Source of the DNA: Pleurostoma richardsiae
Lineage: Eukaryota; Ascomycota; Sordariomycetes; Calosphaeriales; Pleurostomataceae
Direction: 5' to 3'
Assembly: GCA_030052745.1 (NCBI GenBank)
Contig: JANBVO010000001.1
Coordinates: 2,344,834 to 2,408,833, forward strand
Length of the DNA stretch: 64,000 bases
Shown: piece by piece, positions 11,744 to 22,982 of the stretch
How positions within the stretch are numbered: the stretch's first letter is position 1
How the letters are laid out: every line of letters starts with the position of its first letter
Made by a program: the position numbers and the translations under genes
Notes under the pieces: generated by a model
What the model was told of the DNA's origin: nothing
The model's input: only the letters and a program-made list of their open reading frames with translations
Databases searched by the model: none

Positions 11744-13541
11744 TGTGTGGCCGAAGAGTAAGATACGGTCGTTCCGACGGTATGTAAGTGGCACACGACG
11801 CTTGCTTGCGATGTTGCAGGCTGTATGAGGTGTAAGCTGCAACGACGGAAGTGGTCGATCCGTAGTTCAGGCGTTCCGTTCGTCTGTAATAGCGATTCGG
11901 GCGTATATACTAAAGAGCAGCTGGACCGTTGCACGAGCACACGTCACGGACGAGCAAAGGAGTAGGTCTCCGTATAGCAGGAGCACGTGGGATATGATCG
12001 TGGGCTCGATAGCAAAGGGTACGTCTAGGCGCGAGCAAGGGGGCCGTCGTTGGATGTGTCTAACGTTAAAGGCGGAGGACGAGAGGCGGCCTGAGCCATG
12101 ACTGTGATGATGCACAGATAAGGGGGAGGAAGAGAAGCAGAGAAGTGACAAGAGAAACAGGAATCCGTCCTTGCAGGAAGGCAACCAAGAAGAAGGAACA
12201 AGAAGAGCAAACAGGAGGGAGGCGGGAGGGAAAAGGCGGTACCGAAAACGTTCTTCTATCAAAGGCTCCCCTTCACCTTGAAACTCAAGGCAAGTAAGTC
12301 ACTTACACGCGCTGGACACCTGGCCCAGGTACCTCCGACTAGCATCTTTAGCTAGTCCTTGGACGCGGCCAGGAGGGGAGGGGGAGACCTTGGGAAAAGG
12401 AGGGAAGGAGGGAGGAAGTCCCTCTCCGCAGGGCAGACGGTGTCTCGTGCTCCATTGATTGATCTGATTGATCTTCAAAAGCCATTTGCCAGCCGGCTCG
12501 AGCCCGCACTTTGAGACCTTTGAGACTTGGGGGAGACTTGGGGGACATGCGCGCCAGATGCCCTCACGCGAGCACCCACGCACCCGCCAATCAGAGGCCC
12601 GCCCTGCGTCACGTTCCGGCACCAGAGGAGCCCGACCGACTGCAGCTCACCTCGACTGGCTCGTGCTCCCGCCAGCAGCTGTGAAGGGGTCTCGGGGATG
12701 AGAATCCACTATTCAGGATTATGTAGGATGGAGGTGGATGTAGATGCGGATACTCTCACATGTGCTGTCTGCATGTCCATCCATTCATTCATATCGTCAA
12801 CATGTATTCCGTACTTTCCTCTGTACATGTACGGAATACTGCCCACGATGCAGGATTCCTGCAAGAGGTAGACTGTCGACGTCTCCATGACGATGCTCTT
12901 GCTTCGGGCTCACCACAGTCGAACGTCTAGTAGAGACTATTCCCACATCCTCTTCATGCACGACAATTCCACGGCCTCCATCCCTGACAGCCTCGCCATC
13001 ATAGCCGGCATTGTCCACCCGCGCACATGTACTAGCGGTTCCGGCGGGACCACTCAACTCCCACCCCTGACATCCCACCCGCTCGCGAGCCAAGCCGAGC
13101 CTGGGGCTGAGTCGCGTGGCCCGTTGCCGGGTACTCCAACCACCAGTCCTTCCACCCACGGGCTTCGACGACTCGGCCGGTGGGAGAGGCTCTGGATGTC
13201 GGCTCCTAATTATTCACTATGGCTGAGGTACGGGAGGTACGGGCGGCACAACCTGAACCGGAAACGTGTTAGATAGAGAACATGTACCGCTTTTGAATTT
13301 CTATCACACTCTCTGTCTTTCATCTCTGCCCTCCGTCCAGATCGATCTTGCTCCGCTAGCCTTACAAGGTTCCCCCAGTCCCTTCCGCATCGTCATCGGG
13401 ACCATCGCCCGCCACCGCGATAGTTTCGTCCAGCTCGCAGTTTCTGTGGCTGTCTCTCCCCCTGTTTCATAAATTCATTACCTCCCTGATCCATCCCAAG
13501 CGGGAGCTCTTCCTTCGCATTACTGCCACCCACTCAGCGCA
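11744..13541. other. Intergenic, no supported gene
   Basis: About 1.8 kb upstream of the bHLH gene and downstream of P5C dehydrogenase. The part nearest 11744 is its long leader. Purine-rich sequence occupies 12120-12240. A perfect inverted repeat is at 12804-12839. Open frames up to 131 codons lack recognisable domains. Confidence 0.5.
12804..12839. repeat. Perfect inverted repeat of the GTATTCCGTAC motif
   Basis: The 11-base arm GTATTCCGTAC (12804-12814) is repeated as its exact reverse complement, GTACGGAATAC (12829-12839), around a 14-base spacer. Related GTACGGAGTA sequences recur elsewhere in the window. It could be a regulator's operator, a hairpin in a transcript, or a tiny mobile-element remnant. 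Confidence 0.7.
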
Positions 13542-15466
13542 TCACTCGTTGCTGGGATACACCACCTTGGTCGTGGCGCCAAACTCCTCCTTGATGCTCC
13601 TCGGGCTCACGAACCGGCCAAGCAGGCTCGGGCTGCCCGCCTTGTCGTTGGTCCCGCTGGCGCGGCTGCCGCCGAACGGCTGCTGGCCCACCACGGCGCC
13701 CGTGCTCTTGCAGTTGATGTAGAAGTTGCCCGCCGCGTTCCGGAGCTTGTCCTCCGCGAACCGCACCGCCTCCCGGTCCGCCGCGAAGATGGAGCCCGTC
13801 AGTCCGTACTCGGACGTCGAGTCCGCCAGCTCGCACGCGGCCGCGAACGCGTCGACGGGGGTCTTGGTGTCGTCGTAGACATACGCCGTGAGCACCGGAC
13901 CGAAGAGCTCCGTGCTCAGGAGCTTGTGGTGCGGGTTCGTCGTCTGGAAGATGGTCGGGTGGATGTAGTACCCCTTGGAGTCGTCGTAGGTGCCGCCGAC
14001 CAGCACCTCCAGCTCCTTGTCCGTCTTCGCGTCGTCGATGGCGCCCTTGAGCTTGTTGAAGGAGGCGGAGTGGATCACGGGGCCCATGAAGTTCTTGTTC
14101 TCCCAGGGCTCACCGATGGTCAGCTTCTGCGTCTCCTCCACCAGGCGCTCCTTGAACTGCGGCCAGATGGACGCCGGCACATACAGCCTGGAGGTGGCGC
14201 TGCACTTCTGGCCCTGGTACTCGAACGCGCCGCGGACGGTCTGGATGACCGCGTTCTCGATGTCCGCAGAGGAGTGGACGAGGTGGAAGTTCTTTCCGCC
14301 AGTCTCGCCGACGATGCGAGGGTAGCTCGCGAAACGTCCCTCCGCGACACCCTCGCCGATCTGGCCGTACAGCTTCCTGAACACCGCCGTGCTACCAGTG
14401 TAGTGCAGCGCCGCGAACTGCTTGTGGGACAGCACCGCCTTGGTCACCTCCTCCGGCTCGCCGGGCACGAACTGGATGACGTTCGGCGGCAGGCCGGCCT
14501 CGAGGAAGATCTTGTGCAGCAGGTAGTTGGAGGCAATGGCGTAGTCGGACGGCTTCCACACGACGACGTTGCCCAGGAGGGCCGGCGCGCCAGACAGGTT
14601 GCCACCGATAGCGGTGAAGTTGAAGGGGCTGATGGCGTAGACGAATCCCTCCAGCGGGCGGTACTCGATCCGGTTCCAGACGCCGGTGGAGTTGTGCGCG
14701 GGCTGCTGCGCGTACAGCTGCTCGGCGTACTCGACGTTGAAGCGCAGGAAGTCGCACAGCTCGGCCGCCGAGTCAATCTCGGCCTGCCACGCGTTCTTGC
14801 CCTGGCCGACCATGGTGGCGGCCATGATGTCGTACCGGTACTTGGTCGAGATGAGGTCGGCCGCCTTGAGGAAGATGGCCGCCCGGTCCGCGAAGGAGAG
14901 CGCCTCCCACGCCGGCTTGGCCGCCAGCGCGGCGTCGATGGCCTTCTTGACGTCGTCGCCGCTCGCCTTGGAGTACGTCGCGACGACCTCGGAGTGGTTC
15001 GACGGGTTGTACTGCGTGCCGATGTTTGACGTCTTGATCTATTGCTCGCTGCGTTAGTCCCACCCTCTTTGGTCTGTTTGTCCACCGTAAACACCGGGTT
15101 GAAGCTTCTACGTACCTCCTTGCCACCAATGATCAGAGGCACCTCCACCGGGCCCTTCTTCTGGAAGCTCTTAACAGCCGCAGCCAGTCCTTCCCTCTGG
15201 GGCGAACCCTTGGCGTAGATATGCTAGATCGTAACTGTCAGACTCCTAATCTCCCATAAGTAGCGGACTACGGGGAAAGCTTGACATACGTTCGGCTCAT
15301 TCACCACCTTGGGCACCTTGAAGGTAGCGAGCGTGCTGGACCTGACTGCCGTCGTCGACAGAGCCCGGCAGGACGCAGAAGAGCCCAGCCTGCGGGGGAG
15401 CAACCCGCTGCTCCGAGCGCTGGGGTGTAGCAGCAGCGAGCCGACGGCCGCACGCCTTGAAGCCAT
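13542..15466 (-). CDS. PUT2: Delta-1-pyrroline-5-carboxylate dehydrogenase, mitochondrial
   Basis: Three exons, 15466-15290, 15223-15116 and 15038-13542, give 593 residues, the usual length for fungal P5CDH. It oxidises P5C/glutamate semialdehyde to glutamate with NAD+, the second step of proline catabolism (Aspergillus prnC, yeast PUT2). Residues 1-45 are rich in Arg/Ser/Ala with no acids, a mitochondrial presequence. Family blocks include GGKEIKTSNIGTQYNPSNHS, SPFNFTAIGGNL, the NAD-site ALHYTGSTAVF, the general-base Glu in RIVGETGGKNFH and the catalytic Cys in EYQGQKCSATSR. FGPVLTAYVY and QQPFGGSRASGTNDKAG close the domain. The introns (66 and 77 nt) are GT-AG and phase 0, and both are confirmed by uninterrupted family sequence across the joints. 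Expression in ascomycetes is normally proline-induced. CCGG pairs upstream are described separately. Confidence 0.96.
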
Positions 15467-16461
15467 TGCGATTAACTGAGGACTAGAAGCGACGCTCCGA
15501 CACAAGGGAGATTCCGAGCAGTTCGGCTATTATCGCCTGCACGTCGAGCCACAGCCGAAGATGCACGAAGAGAAGAAAAAATACAAAGAACTGAAGAACC
15601 CTCAATTCCCTTTATCAGAGACGGATTTTGTCTTCCTACAGCGGCATACGGTCCTCGGCGTCGAGCAGCAGCGAGGCCGGGGCGATTAGATATCGACGAC
15701 ACGAGCGGCTTCCCGCGGCCTAAGAGTGAGGGCAGGCCGAGCAATTCGCTGCTGAGGGGCAAGTGCTGCAGCGGGGGCCCCGACGGGTCCCGCCCCTGAT
15801 TGACCAATGGCGTCGGGCCGCCGAGGCGATGGGATGATAAGCAACCGCGCCGGCGACCGGTGGGACGCGCGGGTGGAGGAGCCGAAGGGACCCCTGCAGG
15901 CTGGCGCCGATGTGCGGAGGACAAAGAGCAAAATTGTCAAGCGAGAGAGCGAAGGCCGTGCAGCGCAGCTGAATCGGGTCTGATGATGATGATGGAGCTT
16001 TTTTGGTCGAACGAATTAGGTAAGGGAGTGCGGGAGCCGGCCTGCCGGTAATGGAGCACGCGGCATTGGTCGGGTCGGGGAGGAGATGCGGCAGGGGAAT
16101 TAAATTGAAGAATTCGTGATGCTACTAAGGGAGCTGGCTAGCAGAGCTGTCTTCGTAGCGCCGTAGAGGCTACTCGCGGCTTCCGAGAGACTTATGAAGC
16201 CAAGATACAAACAGAGGCCATCACCACTGCCTGGGCCGAGACTAGGCATATCTATGTTCAAACTCGAGTTCGATAGCTACCTAAGGGGAAAGCATGAGAC
16301 ATATCGTGGACACAATGGACGCCATGACGCGCCGTTACCCCCGGCCTGCGAGCAGAAAAGTAGCAATTGTAGCAATCGTCAACCCAGATAGAACGGCGTA
16401 ACCCAGCGACGGCGCATCTCTCAATCCTCGTCTAGCCCCAGACCATGCCAGTAGCCCCCGT
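15467..16461. promoter_or_regulatory. Upstream region of P5C dehydrogenase
   Basis: This 1-kb gap holds the P5CDH promoter and the 3' flank of verprolin. A CCAAT pentamer is at 15804-15808. Paired CCGG tetramers occur at 15850-15853/15857-15860 (3-base spacer) and 16037-16040/16045-16048 (4-base spacer). CCGG is the half-site of the Aspergillus proline activator PrnA, so these are possible but unproven sites, and the spacings are not ones I know to be bound. Confidence 0.35.
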
Positions 16462-18084
16462 TCACAACGGACTCAAATCCAGGGGCACGCTGCTCCCCCT
16501 GCCCGCGCGGTAGCGCTTCGGCACGGCGCGAAACTCTCTCGGTTTCGGGAACTGGCTCTCGTCCACGAACTTCCACCGGGGGTCCTGCACCACGAACCGA
16601 TCCCCGCCGCCTCCGCCTCCGCCTCCGCCTCCGGGTGGCCCGCTCACCGGGCTGGAGACGTGCCGTGTCGGGCTGGGGCTCTTGCCTCCGTTAGGTGTCA
16701 GGGTGAAAGCGCTGATGTCGAGCATGGATGAGCGCAGCGCGGATGGTGCGCGGGCGCGGGACGGAGCAGGAGCTGGTGCTGCATTAGAAGGCGGCGGAGG
16801 CGGCGGCGGTGACGGAGCCGCGGATGGTGGACTTGGCGCCTCTATTCTCGGAGGTGGCGCGCTCGAAGGTGGTGGTGGAGGAGGGGCAGGAGGAGTTGGA
16901 GCTTGGGCCGGCGGGCTTGGTGGTGGTGCACTCATTGGAGGGGGAGGAGGTGGTGGCGGGGCGAACGTTGGGGAAGCAGCGTTAGTTGCGGCACGAATGG
17001 CGGCTTGTACTGCGATGGACGGGTTGCTAGCTGACGCGGAAGGCGGTGCCGGAGGCGGCGGTGGAGGCTGCGATCGTCCTGGGGCAGGGGGGCGAGGCGC
17101 CGATGACATAGGCGGAGGAGGCGGAGGCGCCGGGGGTGCAGACGGTGCTGATGGTGCCGAAGATGGAGGTGGAGGAGGCGGAGGAGGCGCGGCGGAGGTC
17201 GGGAGGGGAGGAGGATGATGTAGCAACGATGTTGACGGTTTTCGTGAGCCCGGAGGAGGTGGCGGCTTTCCTTTGATAGATGATATGGACACAGATGAGT
17301 GAGGCCGTTGTGCATCGCTCCGCGCCACGTGCCGTAGATTCGCGATCGACGGGTGGAAAGTCGGTGCACTTGAGGCCCCCGGCAGTGAGGGTCGGCCTGG
17401 AATGGCAGGGGCCGACCCGCCCGGTGGTTTTGGGGCCAACATTGACGGGGGTTTCGGCGGTCTGGACGTCTCCGGGTCAGATAGATATGAAGAGTCTCTG
17501 CTTGCTGCGCGGGCGTTAGCTAATCTTGACTCCTGAATCTCATGTGGCATAATCGAGCATCACACATACCTCCTGTGTCCACTCCGCCACCTGTCTTCCT
17601 CAGCTTCGGCATCCCCCCAGCAAACAGTCCCGCCAGCTGAGGAGCTGAATCTAGGCTCGATAGTGTGGTGTCGCGCCCGCCCTGATCGCTATTACTCCTC
17701 GCTCGGTTGCCGGGTACGGGCGGTGCGAGGGATCCTGGGGCTTTCGGCATGCCAGGAATCGGCGGCGCGCCTCCCAGCGGGGATGGGCCGGGGCCTCCTG
17801 ACGTCTTCCCAATGATAGGCGCTGAGCGGTCATTTGTCACAGTCTTCTTCAACGCCTTTCCTTTGTGGATATCCTGAAGTAGAGCTCCCTATCTATCGGT
17901 CAGTATTCATGGCTAGCCAGAACGGCGACGTGGCCAGCGTGATTTCCAGCCCTGGTGAGCGACCTACCCTTCCAGGAACGGCAGCTGGCCGAGACGGCAG
18001 ACCTCCAGGGGGTGGAGGAGGAGGCGGCGGAGGGCCGCCCATCCCCGGAGGTGGTGGGGGAGGGGGAGGTGGTGGAGGAGGCAT
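16462..18084 (-). CDS. VRP1: Verprolin/WIP-family actin regulator
   Basis: Three exons, 18084-17968, 17888-17570 and 17519-16462, give 497 residues. Verprolin binds actin monomers and the Arp2/3 activator Las17/WASP, supporting cortical actin patches and endocytosis. The N-terminus is M followed by 12 prolines. Exon 2 opens with the WH2 actin-binding motif, GALLQDIHKGKALKKTVTND, placed directly after VPGR by the first splice, and this joint is what confirms the intron. The middle is very Pro-rich (many PPPPPP runs, WASP/SH3/profilin ligands). The C-terminus, DPRWKFVDESQFPKPREF followed by YRAGRGSSVPLDL, is the conserved WASP-binding tail of fungal verprolins. Introns are 79 and 50 nt, GT-AG. 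The Pro codons form long GGN/CCN arrays that are open in several frames; those other frames are shadows. Confidence 0.94.
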
Positions 18085-18938
18085 CGTCGGGCGAGCGAGG
18101 GCCCGAAAGCCAGATCGATAGCGGTATGGTTCCTCGACAGCCTATCGAGATGATGACAAAGAGGACAGACGGTGGTGATGATTCTGTATCCTCTGATTGC
18201 TGCTTGGCAGTTTGTGTTATCTGTTGCTGCACAAAGCGCTGGGTGTCTCACAGGCAGAAGTTTGAGAGAAGAAGTGAAGCACGGATCCGTCAGGTAACGA
18301 GAAATGGTGAGCGTGTAGCAGCCGCGTGTCGTCAGTGTGGCGCAGCTGCTGTTGGCTTAGCCCCAGCTTGGTCTGGGGAGGTACAGGGGCGCGGAGTACA
18401 TCCTGCCGGACATGAGCCAAGCTGCCAAGTATCGCACATGGCTTGCTGCAGGGCAATCAGCAAAAGAAATTGCTCATTGGAAGCTGCAAAGAATTTTGAG
18501 ACGTGTATATGACTCTATTGTGCTACATACCACTTTCTCATTCGCACAGGGACCTCTATGTTGTGCTGTTCGGTAATGAGTGCATGTCTTTGACAGTGCT
18601 CTCTTTGCTCTGGAGTGTCCAGAGTACTTCGGATGCTTCGGCCCATCAAGCGCCGTTTTGGGGGGTCAAGCCACTGTCAAAGTACCTTGGCTCTGGGATG
18701 TCCCGAAAGTGAAAAGGAGGCTCCGGGAAAGCGCCCGAGCGGATAAAAACGATCTGCAAGGGCAGTGGAGATCACTTCACCTCTCAAAGGGGCTACTTAA
18801 ACCTTCGCCCTGCAGCATCGCAGGAAACGGTCTGAAGCTCCTCCAGACCCCCACACAGCTCTTTCTTTTCTTTGTTGCCCTTCCGTTCAAACTGCCGTGC
18901 CCAGACTCTGTTGTCTCGCCGGTCTCGTACAGAGTAAG
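18085..18938. promoter_or_regulatory. Shared divergent promoter of verprolin and the mitochondrial protein gene
   Basis: These 854 bases separate two divergent starts. A pyrimidine tract at about 18860-18887 lies shortly before the plus-strand ATG, a common core-promoter feature in filamentous fungi. No separate gene seen. Confidence 0.5.
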
Positions 18939-20237
18939 ATGCACCGCCCGGCTGCCCAGAGGCCAAGATCCCAGATCTGCCAGATCTGCAGGTCGATATC
19001 CGCGAGGGAATTCCACACACCCATTGCCAAGCCCTCCTTTGTGGCACTTGGCGCCGGCAGACAGAGACTCCAGATCCCAAGGGAGATCTCGCTGGGAGCC
19101 CCGTCTAGGCTCCTCTCGCGGCCCTACTCAGCCCCCAAGGTCCCGAGGCAGCGGAGGACGGCCAAGGTCCAGGCAAATGCAGCTTCAACCGACGGAAAGG
19201 CGCCCGAGGTGGCCAAGCTGGTCGCCAGTGTCGAGCAGGCACGGGATTCACTGCTAAACCAAGGCAGCATTCCTGCTGAAGCGGATGTATCTGTGGCTCT
19301 CCGGACATGCGAGGAGGCGGCGAATGTCATCATGGACGCTACAATCCGTCCGCATCTTGGCCAGGCGGATGCACAGGCTGGCACCGCTGCGTCCAACCTC
19401 CTCCTGTTGGACATGAACGGCACTAAGGCGAGTCAGACTGCGCCTCTGCAGGCGCTGGAGCCCGGACGCGTCAGAGATGTGATCGACGCCATCTCGGAGG
19501 CAGCCTATGCCATTGTCGCCCACCCGAATGTTTTCATCACACCGCAGCTCTTGGAGCAGTATGTCAATATTCAGGCCCGTCTTGGCATGCCGGACACCTT
19601 ACCGCATGTCTTTAGCTTGTACGCCTCTAAGCCCCTGGCCAAGGGAGCTTCGGATGCCATCAAGTACGTCAAACAAAATCCGGACAAGGCGGCTAATGCC
19701 GTCGAACCGGAGATTGCTGAGAAGGCATTGGACGTTGCCATCGAAGCCAAGAACCTCGATGCGGCTGTTGGCATCATCGAAAGCACCTACTCCACCAAGG
19801 CGTTCATTCGCGCCAAGCTTGTGAGGAAGGCTCTCGTACCCGCTGGTGCTCTGGCTGCGGCGCCCATTGGCGCTTACCTCATCGCAACAAACCTTTCGCA
19901 CTTTCAGGATACTATGGACGAGAAGACGGCCACTACCCTTGCCTTCGCGGGGATCCTGGCGTATGTGGGGTTCACCGCCTCGATCGGCGCGGTCGCCGTG
20001 ATGACGCAGAACGATCAGATGAGGAGGGTGACCTGGGCACCTGGGATCCCCCTGCGACAGCGGTGGCTGCGCGAGGACGAGCGTGCCGCTCTGGACAAGG
20101 TAGCTTGCTCATTCGGGTTCTCAGAGCCCACCCGCTGGGGAGAGGAGGAGGGCACTGAGTTCCAGGCGCTCCGGGAGTACATCCTCAGGAAGGGCATGAT
20201 ATTAGATGCGGTGGAGCTGATGGATGGCATGAGTTGA
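18939..20237 (+). CDS. Conserved fungal mitochondrial inner-membrane protein, function unknown
   Basis: Single exon, 432 residues from the ATG at 18939. The open frame extends to a GTG upstream, which I do not accept as a start. The first 60 residues are Arg/Ser/Gln/Pro-rich with RSISAREFHTP and SRLLSRPYSAP motifs, typical of a mitochondrial presequence with a processing site. Residues about 60-290 are helical and soluble. Two hydrophobic helices follow, LVPAGALAAAPIGAYLIA and TTLAFAGILAYVGFTASIGA, separated by about 20 residues. A conserved-looking C-terminal domain contains WAPGIPLRQRWLREDERAAL, FGFSEPTRWGEEEGTEFQAL and ends ILDAVELMDGMS. The layout suggests an inner-membrane protein with two passes and a C-terminal domain in one compartment. 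I recall similar fungal mitochondrial proteins but cannot give a name. Confidence 0.85.
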   Translation: MHRPAAQRPRSQICQICRSISAREFHTPIAKPSFVALGAGRQRLQIPREISLGAPSRLLSRPYSAPKVPRQRRTAKVQANAASTDGKAPEVAKLVASVEQARDSLLNQGSIPAEADVSVALRTCEEAANVIMDATIRPHLGQADAQAGTAASNLLLLDMNGTKASQTAPLQALEPGRVRDVIDAISEAAYAIVAHPNVFITPQLLEQYVNIQARLGMPDTLPHVFSLYASKPLAKGASDAIKYVKQNPDKAANAVEPEIAEKALDVAIEAKNLDAAVGIIESTYSTKAFIRAKLVRKALVPAGALAAAPIGAYLIATNLSHFQDTMDEKTATTLAFAGILAYVGFTASIGAVAVMTQNDQMRRVTWAPGIPLRQRWLREDERAALDKVACSFGFSEPTRWGEEEGTEFQALREYILRKGMILDAVELMDGMS

Positions 20238-20804
20238 GGGCAGGCGTATCTACGGGCATCAGCAACACGGGAAGACGCATTCGGAGGCTTCACATGCCGG
20301 ACCCGGATCGCGCCCTTATCAGAGTTCTGCGCCGAGACCGCAGATCGGCAGTGCCTCTGTTGCGACCTGGGACCCGCCGGGCGTGCCAAGGAGGGCAGAG
20401 ACATTTGAGAATGATACGCGCGGACAAGTGCGCCAAGAGAATGAGATAAAGTTGTTGAGATCCAAACAATAGATTGTGTGGCGCATCCGCTGCCGGCGAG
20501 CTCGGCCATGGACGAGATGCTGATAAGGGGGAAGGTGCGAGCGAAGTTCCACGACGTCTGACGGAGCCCGATCGGGTCGAACTCGATGACTGACTGATGT
20601 GCCCATGCAATCGCTGAGCAACATTCCGCAATCTGACCGGATCTCCCGATAAGCCAGGAGGACGTCCCTTCAATTCACCCATCCGGGCCCCCCTGGGACT
20701 CTTGACATATAAGAGTGATTCTCATCAGGATGCAATAACCTTCCCCTTCTTCCTGAGGAGGTCGAGCCACGCCTACTGCTGCAAATCCCGTGCCCGCAGT
20801 TCGA
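20238..20804. other. Short intergenic gap between co-oriented genes
   Basis: These 567 bases contain the 3' flank of the mitochondrial protein gene and the promoter of the four-TM protein gene. No gene seen. Frames of up to 164 codons on the minus strand are shadows that run into the upstream coding region. Confidence 0.5.
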
Positions 20805-22095
20805 ATGTCGGCCGACTCTATCATGGCCGTAGCACCGTTCAAGGATACAGGCAACTGCATACACTACGCCAGGTTCGCCCAGAACCTGAACCGGACCCAA
20901 GCTGAGGTGCTCTACTGGTGTTTCTTCATCGTCGTTATCTTGCTGTTGTTCGTCTCCTCGTGGTACTACGGGATGTGAGTATGCCTCACAATAACGCCAG
21001 AGTCATCTCCTACGCTCCCCTGCCCCATACATGTCGTCGACGCGAAGGGAGGACTTCTTCATAGGGCACTGCGCTGACACTCCCCCAGATGTCACGATGG
21101 CGCGGAGAAGTACGGTGCCCAGACGGAGCAGCACCGGCGGAGGATGTGGAGGTGTCTCTGCGTATCCGCCTGGAGCGGCGCCATAGCCGTGATCCTCGCC
21201 GTCGTGGAGGTGTTTTGGCTCATGTCGCTCCAGTTCTGCGACGGAGAGCCGCTCATGGCCCTGTACTGGTCTACATGGACCATGCTGCAGGTCGGATCTG
21301 TCATCGCCATCGTCGGCATCATACTCGCCGTCACTCACTCCATGAGAGACAGGAAGCATCCGTTAGTGCCCCACCTTCCTGTCACGTACAACAGCTTCCC
21401 TCATATGTTGTGGACTTCCACTGACGGACATCCAGCCCTTGGGCGTTAGCACTCGGCACTCCGGTGCTTGTCGTTGCAGGGTTGCTCCACTTCATCCACT
21501 CGGCAGTCCACCGGAGGGCGAAGAACGTGAGGGCTATGAGCATCCGGTCTCGCCGCCGGAGCAGCACCTTAGATCCCGGCCGCGGCCGCGGTCAGTCCTT
21601 TAGTGAAGCGTAAGTCTTCCCGAGGAAGCTCGCAACCATAGCGAGGTGTCAGTTTTGTTTGTAGAAGCGTGATCCAGTTCCTTGGTCGGTAGACTACTAA
21701 CTATAATATATCACAGACCGACCATCCGCGCCGAGAGCGAGTCTAGGAACCAAACAGACCCAGTGGAGACAGAAGAGCCGGACTCAGAGGACACATACAA
21801 CGCCAAGATCGTGGGTTACACCCCGGAGGGCGATATCATCCTCCGGATCGCCTCTACCGCTATGCGGCGTGATCTCTACACCTCGTCCCGGCAGCCCAGC
21901 GTCAGCTTTGCCCCCGACAGCGTCCCGGGCCGCAGCAGCGAGCAAGCCAGCACGCCCGCCACGGCGGCCCTGCAGGACCGAGAGTCGAGGAGACCGTCCG
22001 CCGCGAACACCATCGAGAAGGTGTCTACCGCTGCGCTCAGCGAGCGCACATTGGCACTGCCTCCGTCTCCGATGGAGAAGGCGGAGGGTGACTGA
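20805..22095 (+). CDS. Four-TM fungal membrane protein, function unknown
   Basis: Four exons, 20805-20974, 21089-21361, 21436-21609 and 21717-22095, give 331 residues. The start is the ATG of MSADSIMAV. Exon 1 encodes one TM helix (YWCFFIVVILLLFVSSWYYG), exon 2 two (SGAIAVILAVVEVFWLMSLQ and MLQVGSVIAIVGIILAV), and exon 3 one (LGTPVLVVAGLLHFIHSAV). Exon 4 encodes a hydrophilic C-terminal tail with DTYNAKIVGYTPEGDIILRI and a Ser/Ala/Pro-rich end. The introns (114, 74 and 107 nt) are GT-AG and each join keeps frame in hydrophobic sequence. I do not recognise the family. The layout (four helices, acidic loop with Cys, long cytosolic tail) would suit a small plasma-membrane or vacuolar protein. 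Exon 3 could also be read in a frame without a membrane helix, so its phase was decided by the hydrophobic segment and the final splice. Confidence 0.75.
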
Positions 22096-22982
22096 CGGGT
22101 CTTGATTGTACCTACTCGTGAAAGAATCTCTCGCAGAGCACAAGGTGCAAGCGGCACTTGCCGTTCGTTGCCTTGAACTGGGCGGGATGACCGCTTGGTA
22201 GCTGCATTGCAAGACATTAGAAGAAGCCTGCCAAGAGGCTTGGCTCCGGCTCAGCAGTGGGTGGCCAAGACGGCCATAGACTGCGGCTGAGGCTGTGACG
22301 CGCATGATGACTCTTATGAGGGAAGCAAGGCATCGGGAATCGCTGGGGAGAACAGGCAATGTCTGCTGGTACTTTGATTGACGGCGTTTTGACGGTCGGT
22401 GGTTATAGAACATTAGATGTGTCGTATCTTCTTGGTGAGAACATGGCGTCAGAGCCAATATCCCAAGCCAGGCTCAGGCTTGATGAGAAATAATCATGAG
22501 GATTTTGCCCTTGTCTCGCTCTCTGATACATGTTCGCAGCTTGCTCTAATTGCCCCAGAGCACCAAGAGAAAGAAGCACAGTCCAGTCGAGACCGAGCCA
22601 AGGGGTTCGCCCCTATCTTCTCCTTGATATCTTCTTCCTGCATCCCTTGCGAGTGATGATAAGGAACCAAGATATGTCTATGATACCATAACGTCAGCGC
22701 GTGAATCATCATCTCATTCGATCAGTACAGCCCCCCTAGCGACATGCTTTTTCTTCTTCCTCCCCCCCTATGGCTCACCGCATCTATGCACCGTAAGCCC
22801 CTGATGTCGCACACCGCGACGCCCGCTCGCTCCTAGGCCTCCAGCCGTCTTGGCGGCGAACACTTTCCCGCCCGACCAGCCCTCCCCCTTTTGCCATCCT
22901 CTCAACGCCCCCACACACACTCGTCCTTCTTGCCGTACCGCCTCCCCTGTCCCTACTCTTGTCCCACGTCCCTCTCGCCGCC
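22096..22982. other. Intergenic between convergent genes
   Basis: About 890 bases between the stops of the four-TM protein (+) and the CHORD protein (-). It should hold both 3' untranslated regions. Nothing else recognised. Confidence 0.5.

Noticed and set aside
13926-15029. 367-codon plus-strand frame
   Set aside because: It is the exact antisense of P5C dehydrogenase exon 3. Composition is Arg/Val/Leu/Gly-rich without domains, as expected for a shadow in GC-rich DNA.
18897-18938. Extension of the mitochondrial protein to an upstream start
   Set aside because: The upstream start is GTG; the first ATG in frame is at 18939 and begins a good presequence.
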